A DNA stretch of 64,000 nucleotides, from assembly GCA_014529385.2 (NCBI GenBank), contig CM043961.1:16224478-16288477 (forward strand). Reading direction: 5' to 3'. The translations under genes were made by a program, and so were the position numbers. Origin of the DNA: Adiantum capillus-veneris. Taxonomy: Eukaryota; Streptophyta; Polypodiopsida; Polypodiales; Pteridaceae. This document shows, in pieces, positions 46,433 through 57,899 of the stretch (position 1 is the stretch's first letter; each line of letters begins with the position of its first letter). The notes below the pieces were generated by a model. It worked only from the letters and a program-made list of their open reading frames with translations, did not search any database and had not been told where the DNA came from.

Positions 46433-49400
46433 TTGAAACTCTCAGCCCTTGCCAAAAAAGAACCTACACAACTTATTAATTCACTAAATTATTTTCTATT
46501 AACATTATGCTTTATTGATGCTCAGGACTGTTCGGATTTAGACTTCTATTTTTCATTCCTATCCTCCATATTTAATAAGCTATATTTTATCAATAATCTC
46601 CCTATCTTGTCGCTAGCAATTAGACAATCTCAAGAGATTGTGAACCCTCTTTTAGATCTAGATCTCTTGGATCAAGAAGAAAAGGAAGCCCTAGGCCTAA
46701 CCGAGGACCCTTCTTCTAAAAAAATTGAAAGGTCTATGGCTAGACATTTTTCTGAAGTCATTCCGCTACTTCCTTTCAGACAAATTGAGCTCGACGTTAT
46801 TCGCTTGAAAACAAACTCTGGGATTTTGAGATACTGAATCAATGTGCTCCATTCACAATTCACTCTTTAGCTCTGCTTTGTAGTTTACCACCTGATGTGG
46901 TAGAACGATGCAAAACATCTGCACTTCAATCAAAACATCTACTATCACAGGATAAACCTTTTACACTAAAACAGATAAAACTGTCCGACATTGATAGTAA
47001 AAAGTGCTCTAACACTTCTATGGTAGACCGTACAAAGGGACTGTCACTCAACGAGACAGAAAACGACATTCGAAAGTTCTTGACGAATTGCTGGAACAAA
47101 TACAGACCATTCATCAAGTGTACTTGTAAGAGGAATCCCGATTGGAACTGCCCAGCAACGATCATATGGTTTGATCACCTTCTTTGCTTTGTATTTCAAA
47201 ATCTTCCAAGGTTCTTTCCTTACTCTTCTGGGCCCGCACAAGTATATGCTTTCATTGGATGGGTAACATCTTTTCCCATTGAAGTTCGGCATGCGGTAGT
47301 AGTCTTTTATGCTCTTCATGAGCATCTGATTGATGCAGCAAAAGGTTTGGTATTATATACACTAGGAACTCCATTCCTCTCTCAAGTTCAACACCAACCA
47401 ATTGGTCTAACCATCGACACAATTTTCAAACCCTCTAGAAGTAGGAAACAGCTGAAACGTATTGCTAATACACCAAGCAATACAACATCATCAAAACAAC
47501 CTCGACAATTTCATGGATCTGAGGACTTCGACAAAACTCCAAGGATGCTTGAATACAATACAAATGACAAGGTACGACATTTAATTACTAGAACTAATGA
47601 GTTACAATGGTTTAAACAAGGTAATAAAAGGAACATCGGTTTATTCATTTAACTTTCATTAATAAATTTATGGAGTTTGTACACCCTCACACTTTTTTTG
47701 ATGAATGTTAAAAGATATTGGAATAAAAAATAATCTTGATCATTTTCACATTAAATTTGGATGGAAATACACAAATAATGTTGGACAATACTTGTATGAA
47801 CCTTTTGATATGTTTGCTAAACCTTTTGATCTTAATGAACCTTGTGTTTGCCGGAGTCAGAAACGGTTTAAAAATTTCCTAAAGGATTTTGACCATCATG
47901 GTGAGCACGTTATTACTACTGAACCATCATTCATAAGACACCACACACTAAGGGATAACATATCCAAAGGCTTTAACCATATCCCGCTTGTCCCTGTACA
48001 TCTACATTCAGTTAAAGCCGAATTCAAGAAGAGATGGGAAAAATTATGCAATTTACTAAACATAAAATGTACACAATCTCACTTCCATTCAATTGAAATA
48101 AGAATGGAAAAAACCTTCCACTCTATATTTCCAAATTATAGGCATAATCAAAGCCCTTGGTTCATGGAAAAAGATATATTAGACAAAATTGAATTTTTCC
48201 AAAAACACATTTTTATATGTAGTTTGGATAAATCAGCTCAAACTCCTATCTTTATTTGTAAACGAATCATTAGACTATACGCAAAGAACATATTAAATTC
48301 TTCTAAATTCATGCCGATAAATGAATGCAATAACACCATCATCTCAGTCATTAATACACGATGCAAGGAGTTTAATATTATACCTTCTCATGATAGAGGC
48401 CTTCCCTATATTATGGGAAATTACAAAATTCACAAAATAGAGTTCTGATGGATAACAAATGCCCATGATTGTGTATTTTCTCTTGTGGCTAGTAAGATCA
48501 CTAAGTTCCTACATGGCTTATCTATTGGACTTATTGAATATACTGAGAATTTTTAAAAAAACCTTCAAACATTTACAAAAGTGAATACAAATGCATACTG
48601 GGTCATTAACAACCAATACGATGCTTTGATAAACCTCCCCAAACTAATTTACGATGTTCATACGTATGATATTAAAGCTTGTTATGAAGCAATTCCTCAC
48701 CATGGGGAAGCATAGCATGATGGAGTCCTTGAATAACATTAAAAGAGTAGTGATTGGGAAAGGCTACAAAGGGTTTAAACCATCTAGGAGTAAAATCACC
48801 CTTACAAAAAAGAAGTCGGAAGTGAAATGGTCCTATGAATTTTTTGAAACTTTAAATATCTTTGTGTTAGACAATTGTTTCTCACGGTTAGGATATGATA
48901 TTTATCGACAAACTAGAGGAATTCCAATGGGATACTCATGTTCTCCTTTATGGTGCAATCTATATCTGGCTTGGTTTTGAGCTGGAATATATCAGAAAAT
49001 TATCTAGACTCAAAAGGAATGATATGATTTTAGCTTTCTTACACTCTAACCGGTATATGGATGATCTTCTTTTTATAAATAACACATATATTGCAAGCTG
49101 CATGAATCATAACAAACCCTTGTCCCGTGAGGACCCCTTTACAATATATCCATTGGATATCATTTTCGTAAAAATGACTCATACGAAATTTGGCTCTACA
49201 TATTTAAACACGAAAATAATTTTACAAAGACCCTTTATCGGAGAATACACTACAGAAACAACATGGAAGAAAGATGCATTACTAGGACACCAAGTATCAT
49301 TCATACAAGCGGCCAATAATCACCCGACACAGTTGGCATACAAAGTATGTGTGTCGCATATCTTACCCATCATTTATAACGTGTCATATGTAGTAAGAAT

Positions 49401-49625
49401 TCAATGATTTGCAACGACTGAGCTTTATGTCTTCTCGAACAGATTCAAAAGAACACGTATCATAACATTGATCACACAATTTCTAATGAAAGGTACTTCC
49501 CGAGTATCAGATTCAAGATCAAATCTTTGATGAATTTACTAAATGAAGAAGAAATAGAACAGGAGGTACGTACTTATGAGAAAAATACGATAAAAATCTC
49601 TGAAGCAATCGAGTTGGATGCATGA
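46433..49625 (+). pseudogene. PLE reverse transcriptase polyprotein, disrupted
   Basis: The reading starts near 46433, or further upstream after stops, and shifts frame near 46840, 47655-47705, 48450-48650 and 48890. The N-terminal part (46433-47652) has a CTCKRNPDWNC cluster near 47120 and a GPAQVYAFIGWVTSFPIEVRHA stretch that faintly recalls a GIY-YIG fold but is not convincing. The central part (47705-48448) has PCVC near 47850, GEHVITTEP near 47901 and the YKIHK motif ending at 48436. The RT palm has GIPMGYSCSP near 48917-48946 and an intact RYMDD at 49051-49065. The C-terminus (to 49625) is short, Glu/Lys-rich and carries no endonuclease. It resembles endonuclease-lacking PLEs, which are known from telomere-associated elements. 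Confidence 0.75.
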
Positions 49626-50151
49626 GAGTAACCAGAAAGGCAAGAACACACAATGACAGGAAGGACTGCGACAGAAATACCAAGTCAGCACACAACATGA
49701 CGGCGATGTCTTGTTAAGTTTTTCGTTTTTCATATGTAACTCAGATAAGGTGTATGGAACTTTTTTCTCAATAAAAGTCGGTTTTTTTACCACCAATGGA
49801 AAGGGTACCAGGACATTTGTACAAAGGTTTCATTTGACAATAAACATTGCAAAGACAAATTGTCACCAGAGGTGTTGTAGTAATAATCATGGATATTATG
49901 GTGAGCATACGAATTGATACTGTGTACTGTTGGATAAAGTATAATTAGACAAACACCAAATGTTGGAAAGGATGATACTAATTTAAGAAAGGCGAACTGC
50001 TGTATATGACAAACTCAAGTTTTACATTGGCGGGGGATATGTCCACTTGGTGGGCTATCCCCCACCAAATGGGCATACTCCCAGGGTTGGGGGTGGGCCT
50101 CTCTCTCTCTCTCTCTATCTCTCGCTATCTATCTTTCTCTCTCTCTCTCTC
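49626..50151 (+). other. PLE 3' region between RT and pLTR copy 2
   Basis: No supported coding frame. Near 50030-50095 lies GGGGGATATGTCCACTTGG...ATCCCCCACC, which can pair as a hairpin. It is followed by ATGGGCATACTCCCAGGG and a CT array, a variant of the border unit seen at 43696 and 43857. Confidence 0.5.
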
Positions 50152-50237
50152 TTAAAACCCATAATATGCGGGCATACACAAGGCTAGGAATAAACCTCTG
50201 TCTCTCGCTTTCTCTCTATCTCTCTCTCTCTCTCTAT

Positions 50238-50306
<69 letters not shown>

Positions 50307-51923
50307 GAACCTGTAAGATGTGGGAGTGGCACCAAATAGGTCGAAACTAATTATAACCTTAACCTTTTTAAATACATAACAGGTCCTTTGAACCTTACTC
50401 TCAGTAAGTGATAATCTACCAAACTCGATATTACTCAATTAAAAGCTTGTGTGCATATAAGGAAGGTATCATGTTGATAAAAAATAACTCCACCGAATAT
50501 AGCAAGCCTAAACTGGGCACTGGGCATCATAAAGATGGCGCGGCGGACTGCGTATAAAAAACACAGAGGGCTTGCAAGGGAAATAACCGACTGTGCACTC
50601 ATACTGAGCATTCTTTCACACACACACACATACATCGTAGGCAGCGTGGATTAGTGCTGCTTCAAGCTTTGAAGAAATGGCGCATGTCTACTTGAAGGAG
50701 GGATGCCCTCCTTGATCGCACACAAGTGGCTCACACACCAAATCTCAATTGCTGGCGAATCCTCATCATCCAGAAGCACAATCGGAATAGGCTTTGACAG
50801 CATTGGAATACGGCACGGTAAGGGAAACCTGCAATTCTTTACAGTACTGTAAATCTTGTTACATTATGGCAATGTTTAAAGCTTAGTAGATTGATTTACG
50901 TAAGCAAGGTTTACAGAAACATTGTTTGACATGTAAACTTCTGTCCTTTGTATATGTAAAAAAGAAAAACGTTTTTTAGAGAAGAAGAATACTCTATGCA
51001 ATGCAATAGAAGAAGAAACGGGGAACGGATAACTGCTCTACATAAATGTGTATAGACGCATGTTTCCAGTCTGATATAAACTCTGACAAACCCAAAAATG
51101 GGTGGCCGATCCTACATTTTCTAAATATTTTTTCTTAATATCTCTCTCTTTATCCTCTCAGGCTATAATTCTATCCATTTAGAGGATAGGATGTCCAAAA
51201 CTCACAGATAGTTAATATAAAAGTGTTGTTGTATAGCCGAGGTTTTTTCCAATTATTCTTAGAAACTAGCATCTAGAATAGACCACTGATAGACAAGATT
51301 TTCTTTATATAAATGTACTACAGGGCATGATTCTATTTATCGGAAGCCAAACTATGGGGGATATACCATCCTTTGAGAATGCAAGCCCAAAAACTCGCAA
51401 GAGATGCTACCTACCTAATGGAAAGCCACGTCTCTCTGCCATACGTGATTTTTCGGAAGGATGCCAATCAGCCTTCATCATCAAACCTGAAACAACCAGT
51501 GTACCAGTTGAAATTATGGTAGAGGAAAGTCTGCCAGACAAAATTATGGTGGAAAATACCGTTAAAAGACGAATCATGCCTGCTAGAGAAGCAAAGAAAA
51601 AACTCCCTCGAAATGCATATAAGGAGAGTGAAGGGGTTTAGGGCTATGTGACAGCAATAACAAGGAGAATAGATTGTTTGGATACCTGTCTTCCCATCAA
51701 GGTTGCCCATGTTTTAACTGGCTGCTTATGTTGGATGGTGGCAGGTATAGATCTATTCTCTCATGGATTCTAGGACTCAATTAGTCCCCTACCAGGATCA
51801 GATGTACCAGCTTCATTTATAAAAATTTGGATTGTGTCTTCATATATTAACTACTATAATTTAGGTCTTGTCTATTCTAGGTCAACTATCAATATATGGT
51901 TCTATAAGAGGGGATGTCAAAAT

Positions 51924-51930
<7 letters not shown>
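50152..51930 (+). repeat. PLE pseudo-LTR, copy 2
   Basis: Starts AAAACCCATAATATGCGGG after a CT array, carries a (TA)n run of about 62 bp at 50241-50302, and ends GATGTCAAAATTAATC into a CT array. It aligns with copy 1 except for the two length differences noted. The TATA-like motif at 50551-50560 is conserved. Confidence 0.85.
51327..51660 (+). other. segment unique to pLTR copy 2 with a short open frame
   Basis: An open frame of 104 codons (51327-51641) contains a PVEIMVEESLPDKIMVENTVKRRIMPAREAKKKLP stretch, whose internal repeat EIMVEES / KIMVENT is visible. Copy 1 lacks most of it: there, the sequence before it (AAGCCAAACTA) joins directly to GAATAGATTGTTTGG. I do not recognise a family. 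Confidence 0.5.
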
Positions 51931-52177
<247 letters not shown>

Positions 52178-52425
52178 AATGGTACTGGTATCGATACTGG
52201 TAGCACAGGTACTACTGCTATTGGTATTGATTCTGCTATAGTGCTATACTAGAATGGTAGTACTAGTGCTGTATTGGTAATGTATATACTGGTACTGGTA
52301 CTTACTAGTACTACTAGACTATACTGGTACTGATACTGGCACTATACACTACTGGTAGTGATACTGCTATACTACTACACTGCTATACTAGTATTGCTGG
52401 AGTTGTACTGGTAGTGGTACTGCTA
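52178..52425. repeat. degenerate TACTGG minisatellite
   Basis: About 250 bp made of variants of TACTGG, TACTAC, TATACTGG and GGTAGTAC. No frame. It directly follows the CA array and is closed by GCGCGCGCACACAC, a CA array at 52434-52455. Confidence 0.85.
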
Positions 52426-52455
52426 GGCGCGCGCACACACACACACACACACACA

Positions 52456-52712
52456 TGACTGTTTATAGCGTGTTGCTATTTCCCTAGTATGTTTCTGCTA
52501 GGACTGTTGTCCTGGGGTACCTTAGTGACTCGCTTAAATTCACTACGTAATTTTTGTAAGGTAGTACCTTGATGGTATCTAACCCTTAAATACTAAATGG
52601 GTTATGGGTGGGTTACCCGGCTCTATAAATGATGTCGTCTTCTGCTTAATAGCAAGGTGGCTCCCTCCTGACAGGTCTGCGATATTGCACTCTTAAGTGA
52701 TCTCTCTCTCTC

Positions 52713-52747
<35 letters not shown>

Positions 52748-53580
52748 TCTCTTCCCCCCTCTTTCTCTCTCTATACATGGCGATGCTGTTACACCATCCC
52801 CCTCTTGAAGCCGGGCCTACCATACAGCTAAGAAGGAAGGTGGCCACTTGATCCAAACCCTATAAAAAGGTGAGCTTTGCACGCTCACATAGCATTGGTG
52901 GTGTGTCTATTTGGCAGAAGTGTCTGTACATTAGGACTGTGAGGATTTTATCTGCAAAGGGGTAGTGTTAAGTGTCAGATCTATGGCAAACATCAAGGAT
53001 AATCAGGCTATTGTGGAGTTGGCTGCTCCAACTCAATCTCAGGTTACTTTGGCATTGAAATGGACTGTTGTCCAAAATGTTTGATAGTTGTGAGTATTCC
53101 TCATGCATATGCTGGTAGAGGCACTTGAATAGCTTCTTCTGCTGAACTCTATCTCATGAGAGCTTGTAAAGCACAAGCGCTTCATATGGTTTCTTTTACC
53201 CTTGTAAATGATTTCATCTATGAAATATATGATTACCTTGACCTTTCTTATTATTTATCTTTGAAAGCAATCTAATTGGGTGACATCTATAACATGTGGG
53301 ATACCCATGCATCACCTGCATACGGTACCAATGCTAACTAAATGTTGTGTGGTTTCCATGGGTGCAGATGAGGGTTACCTTCTCAACTATATGGTTTTCA
53401 CATTTCCTTGGCTTGGAGATGCGGACTATTATATCTTCTGGCTCTTGATTTCAGCACTTGTGTATAAAGACTGTTCTATACTATGAATGGGAAATATACC
53501 ACCTTTTCATTGACATAGTTTCTAGTGTCTTTTGTAATCTGAAAGGATTCTTTGGTGTATATGTTATATTGTTATTGGAA
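52456..53580 (+). other. possible old copia-type LTR and gag start
   Basis: TATA-like sequences are at 52622-52630 (CTCTATAAATG) and about 52860 (CCCTATAAAAAGG). Near 52975 GTGTCAGATCTATGG recalls the copia primer region, and a frame from 52983 reads MANIKDNQAIVELA for 34 codons. Beyond that, fragments such as LVNDFIYEIYDYLDLSYYLSLKAI (about 53190) could be decayed gag. All of this is weak; I would not insist on it. A CT array lies at 52701-52760. Confidence 0.3.
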
Positions 53581-53582
53581 CA

Positions 53583-53649
<67 letters not shown>

Positions 53650-53743
53650 CCTCTCTCTCTCCCCCCCCTCTCCCTCCCTCCCCACACATCTGTCCCTCCC
53701 TATTTCCTCTCTTCGGTCCCCCTATCTCTTTCTCTACCCACCC

Positions 53744-53810
<67 letters not shown>

Positions 53811-53904
53811 GTGTGTGTGTGTGTGTGTGTGCCCACCCTTCCCTCCTTCCTCTCTTTGGCCCCTCCCCCTCCTTCTTTCCCTTTCTCTTTCTCTCTGCCC
53901 GCCT

Positions 53905-53974
<70 letters not shown>

Positions 53975-53975
53975 A
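53581..53975. repeat. three (CT)n arrays and a (GT)n array
   Basis: CT arrays at 53583-53647, 53751-53808 and 53908-53973, GT at 53810-53832, with pyrimidine-rich spacers. Spacers share a CCCTCCCTCC / CCTCTCTT(C/T)GG...CCC pattern, so the block looks like a higher-order repeat of about 160 bp. Confidence 0.9.
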
Positions 53976-54125
53976 AAGAGGCACTAGCGATATTGTGAAT
54001 GCCTTAAAAAAAAAAAGCTCCCCCCTCCTTCTCTCTCTCCCTATCCCCCTACCAGCACTCTCTCCACCCGTTCTTTCCCTTCTCTCTTTCTCCACCCCCA
54101 CCACACCGCCTCTCGAGTCCCTCCC

Positions 54126-54128
<3 letters not shown>

Positions 54129-54219
<91 letters not shown>

Positions 54220-54243
54220 TAGATAGATAGATAGATAGATAGT
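54129..54243. repeat. (GA)n then (GATA)n, LINE 3' tail
   Basis: About 43 GA units followed by about seven GATA units up to 54243, where the LINE sequence (minus strand) begins. Read in LINE orientation this is a (TATC)n(TC)n tail. Confidence 0.93.
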
Positions 54244-54960
54244 TCTATTATCGTCCTGGGAGGTCAAATATGACCTATGGGACCAAATGAACATGTCACG
54301 TGGTGTGGGTGGAGTTCATAAGTGACTCTTGATGCTCAAAAATGGCTGAAATGAGCGTCGCAATAGAGAGTCCACATCGTGGTTGGGAGAGGAAGGTATG
54401 TAGGGAGAGCTCATGGCTGAATATATGGGGAAAAGAGGACCTAATGTGGTCAAAAGCTGAGCACTCAAGTAGTGTGTGGTACTCACTCTCTCGCACTTGA
54501 CGAGGGCATAAGGTGCAAAGTCGATGACACTCCTCGCCAGTGCCCCAACGTCCTGTCTCGCAGCGTAGAGAATGGGAGCTAAGACGAATGGAGGCAATGG
54601 TGCGGATCGCACTCAACGGGATGGGCTCAAGGATGTAGGAATGGGTTCGGTTACCTCGTTCCGAGAAGAAGAGAGATTTGTAGTTTGGGGCAACGTGTGT
54701 GGTGTAATGGCTGAAGCGAGAACCTCCGGATTTCTCCCAAGCCATGATACATTGGCGTTGTAAGAAGGCCTCTTTAACTTGGGAGTCGATCGACGCATCC
54801 TTGACCAAGTGACATGCATCCCATCTTCCAAACCATTTCTTGATATCAAGCATCCACCCCGAACTTAGTATTTTGCTCTTGCATGTCTTTTGAACCTTTT
54901 GACTTGCTTCATATGCAATTCTAGGAAGTCGATGCAAAGGGAGAACCCTTTTATCATGCC

Positions 54961-54965
<5 letters not shown>
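54243..54965 (-). pseudogene. second LINE copy, C-terminal region and 3' end
   Basis: On the minus strand, an open stretch from 54937 to 54296 aligns with the C-terminal region of the first LINE: IAYEASQKVQKTCKSKILSSGWMLDIKKWFGRWD, DASIDSQVKEAFL, and a better preserved Cys/His module LCTLCPRQVRESEYHTLLEC near 54440-54510. Such a terminal zinc-finger-like domain is common in plant LINEs and may bind nucleic acid. The RT is absent; the element is 5'-truncated. At 54966 a GA array interrupts, with about 25 bp of LINE sequence repeated on its far side. Confidence 0.85.

Positions 54966-55028
<63 letters not shown>
54966..55028. repeat. (GA)n microsatellite between direct repeats
   Basis: About 31 GA units. 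Left flank GAGAACCCTTTTATCATGCC and right flank GAGAACCCTTTTTTATTCATGCC are near-identical, so the array lies between a short duplication. Confidence 0.9.
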
Positions 55029-55030
<2 letters not shown>

Positions 55031-55050
55031 CCTTTTTTATTCATGCCAAA

Positions 55051-55730
55051 TGACCAAGGGAGAGGGGTTCCCTTGACCTTGTAGGAACTCTACTTTCCTT
55101 CCTTCATTGATATTCTATTAGACTAAGCTCTACCATGTCAATTTCCAAGAATATTTGTGTGCCCACTGCTAATTCTAAGCATGCCATTAGTCGTCAATTT
55201 TCTAGTTGACAAATTAGCAATAAAGAGAACCTATGAAAAAAAAACTATTGCAACATTACTCTTAAGGGAAATTAATAAATAATGCATCAAGCAAAACAAA
55301 AGCCTAATCTCTTTTCAATTAGTTGCATAATCTCTACAAATGTATGCAACATGTGAAACATGCTCGGATACTAGTGATACAAAATCCAAAAACCTAGGCA
55401 TCGTACACCTCTATTGAAGAGCTCTATAGCAAGCTCACTGATTTAGGAGCACTCCATAAAATCGACCACCCAACCATAGAGTCCCTCTTATAAAGGCGTA
55501 GACATTGACCGCTCAACACACTTGGTCAGACAAGATCCAAGCTTTGGTGTGCCGAGGAGATATACACCCTATGGCCGTCCTAGGCCTTCTCAAACCCCGT
55601 CTACCCCCAAGTTCTACACAAGCAGTGCGCACTAGGGACCCTACATGCATGTGCCACCTGTGCTCCATGGTCCTAATTCTATGGATGACGTGACTGGGAG
55701 AGGGAGTATATACGTAAAATAGCTACAAGA
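55051..55730. other. unassigned
   Basis: No domain or repeat end is recognised. The sequence is of normal complexity and may be LTR-derived. Confidence 0.35.
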
Positions 55731-55734
55731 TCTT

Positions 55735-57500
55735 TTTTCATACATGCATAAATTATTTTCTTGGTCATCCAATCTAGTCAAATCATACAATGGCTCTGCT
55801 ATGAATAAGAAACATCTATAGTATGCACACCTTCCTACAAAGCTTCTCAATTCATATAGATTCATGGTATATGCTTTCTTAAGAAACATCTATAGTATGC
55901 ACACCTTCCTACAAAGCTTCTCAATTCATATAGATTCATGGTATATGCTTTCTTATTTTTATCTCCAACTTTTCAAGGTCCATTTGGATCCTTGCTCCGG
56001 AGATAATATGACCTAGATGTTGAATCTCCTTTAAGAAAAAATTGCTTTTATTTTGATTAATATAAAGCTTATTATCTCTCAAAACTTGAAATATTACCTG
56101 AAGATGCTTCTTATGTTCCTCAGTAGACTTTGAGTAGATGATAATGTCGTCGAAGAACACTCCCGTGAAAATTTGATGAGGTCTAAAGAGCCGTTCCATC
56201 ATTCAATTGAACATAGCCGGTGCATTGCTAAGCCCAAAAGAGAGTACCAAAAATTCATATAGGCCAAATGTTGTTCAAAAGGCGATCTTATGAATGTCTT
56301 ATTTGATGATAGCCACTTTTGAGATCTATTTTACTAAAGTAGGTAGACCATTGTAGATCTTTGATCCTAGGAATAGGAAATCTATTCTTTATTGTTATTT
56401 GATTAAGCGTTGGACATTCCACACACATTCTATAAATATTATCTTTCTTTTATACTAGTAGAACTGGTGAACAAAATGGAGATGAACTAGGCTTGACCAT
56501 CCCTTATCACTTTTTCCACAAGCTCGTTCACTTGTCTCACAATCTTCTCTTATTGAGCCGGTGAGACTCAATAAGGAGACTTATTAGGAGGTGGAATATC
56601 AGGTAGAAGTTCTATGGAATAATTATCTTGTACCCTTTTGGGAGGTAGATTCTTGGGAATGTCATCTGTAAACACATCTTGAAATCCATTTAGGAAACTA
56701 TAGAATTCTAACTCCTCTTTAATTTCATTTTTAACTTCATTTTAGGAACACATGTATCTTTCTTAGACTCCTTGACAAAAATCATGTAACAAAAAAGAGA
56801 GATAACCATTTATTTTTCTTAGGAACTTCATAGTGGTAGACACGTGATCAAAACATGGTGCCCCTAGGATAACATTCTCATGCTTGAGTGGAGAGATGAA
56901 GAAATTTTCTTTGTTGACATAGCTTTGCACATGGAGCCTTAGCTTCCAAATCAATGAAGTGACTGAGACCTCTTTCCCTTGAAAGCTCCATCTACTTTTA
57001 CCAAATCCCCCATCTCAAAGTCATGAATTCTTTGCTCAAAAGAGGGTTTTGAGAAAGGCAAAGAGGAGAAAAAGGTGAGGATGGTGACCATTTTCTTTGC
57101 TTCCTCTTGCTTGGATTTCTTCTCCCTTTGGATTTTCATGACTTCCTCTTCCTTTTGGGAGGGCTAGGTGATCATTGTGCCCAACGTCTTCTTAGCCAAC
57201 AAAACTTACCTTAGAGGCCCTTTTGGTATCTCCTCTTCATTACCCAAAGAGATTCCTCTTTTGGAGGTCTCACTAGGAGCCCTTGTAGGAAATCTCTCTT
57301 CTTGGGCACTTGAAGGAACTTGAACTTGAAGGACCTCAATTTGGATTTGAACCTCCGCTTCCAAAATAGGGGTTCCCATTGCTTCTTGTAATTTGTCAAC
57401 AAGATAGTGGAAATTCTACAACCATCATCAAATGTTGTACCATGAGCTAGATCTAAGTTGTCAATATTAATTACATTCGCTTGATTATGTTGTGCCATGG
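55735..57500 (-). pseudogene. element F gag-protease-RT, disrupted
   Basis: The gag starts MAQHNQANVINIDNLDLAHG near 57498. With frameshifts, it shows the VRPPKEESL segment shared with E and a second part at 57139-56951 (HDFEMGDLVKVDGAFKG). A protease C-terminal half follows at 56954-56763 (SPLKHENVILGAPCF). RT appears in pieces: a start with PPPNKSPY-like sequence near 56570, FFDD intact at 56146-56157 in GVFFDDIIIYSKS, and FLKEIQHLGHIIS near 56000-56035. Beyond that, 74 bp covering the RSFVGRCAYYRCF region are present twice (55807-55954). The frame ends near 55735 in unrelated sequence. Confidence 0.82.
55807..55954. repeat. 74-bp tandem duplication within element F RT
   Basis: The units 55807-55880 and 55881-55954 are essentially identical (AAGAAACATCTATAGTATGC start). 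Near identity implies a recent slip or repair event. Confidence 0.95.
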
Positions 57501-57885
57501 TTGAATTTTCTTGAATGTGCATGCTATCTCTTTCCTTGTCACTTCCAAAATTTTGGTTACTACTCCTCTTATCCCTAAAATATTAGCACTCAAGCAACTA
57601 CACCCGTGGCTTAGAATATGCTTAATTGAAAAGAGTAGTGGATTGGGTTTAACAATTCTAAGTTGGCACCGGTTTCTATAAAGAAGCTAATAGCTGTCCT
57701 AGGTAAGTCTTGAAAGGCTCCATTATCAAAACTATAGTTCCCTGATGGTGTCCCCAATAACTTGTAAATAGTCATGCTAACCAAGATAATAAATCCTAGC
57801 CCCACTCACTTCATTACAATGAGCAACTTCAACCTTTCATAGATTACTCAAGGACACCTCTTCTTAGGCAAGAAAGAGAAACCTT

Positions 57886-57899
57886 AGCTCTGATACCAA
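57886..57899 (-). other. primer-binding site, tRNA-iMet
   Basis: Minus strand TTGGTATCAGAGCT, identical to the standard plant site, immediately next to the LTR at 57900. Confidence 0.93.

Noticed and set aside
50241-50302. TA array as a replication origin or AT-hook landing site
   Set aside because: It is a plain (TA)n microsatellite; pLTR copy 1 has only a short version at the same place, so it is a slippage product.
53458-54222. Long open frame of Ser-Leu and Arg-Glu repeats
   Set aside because: It is translation of CT and GA microsatellites, which lack stop codons. Not a gene. The same applies to frames at 43534-43883, 51868-52252 and 52623-52856.
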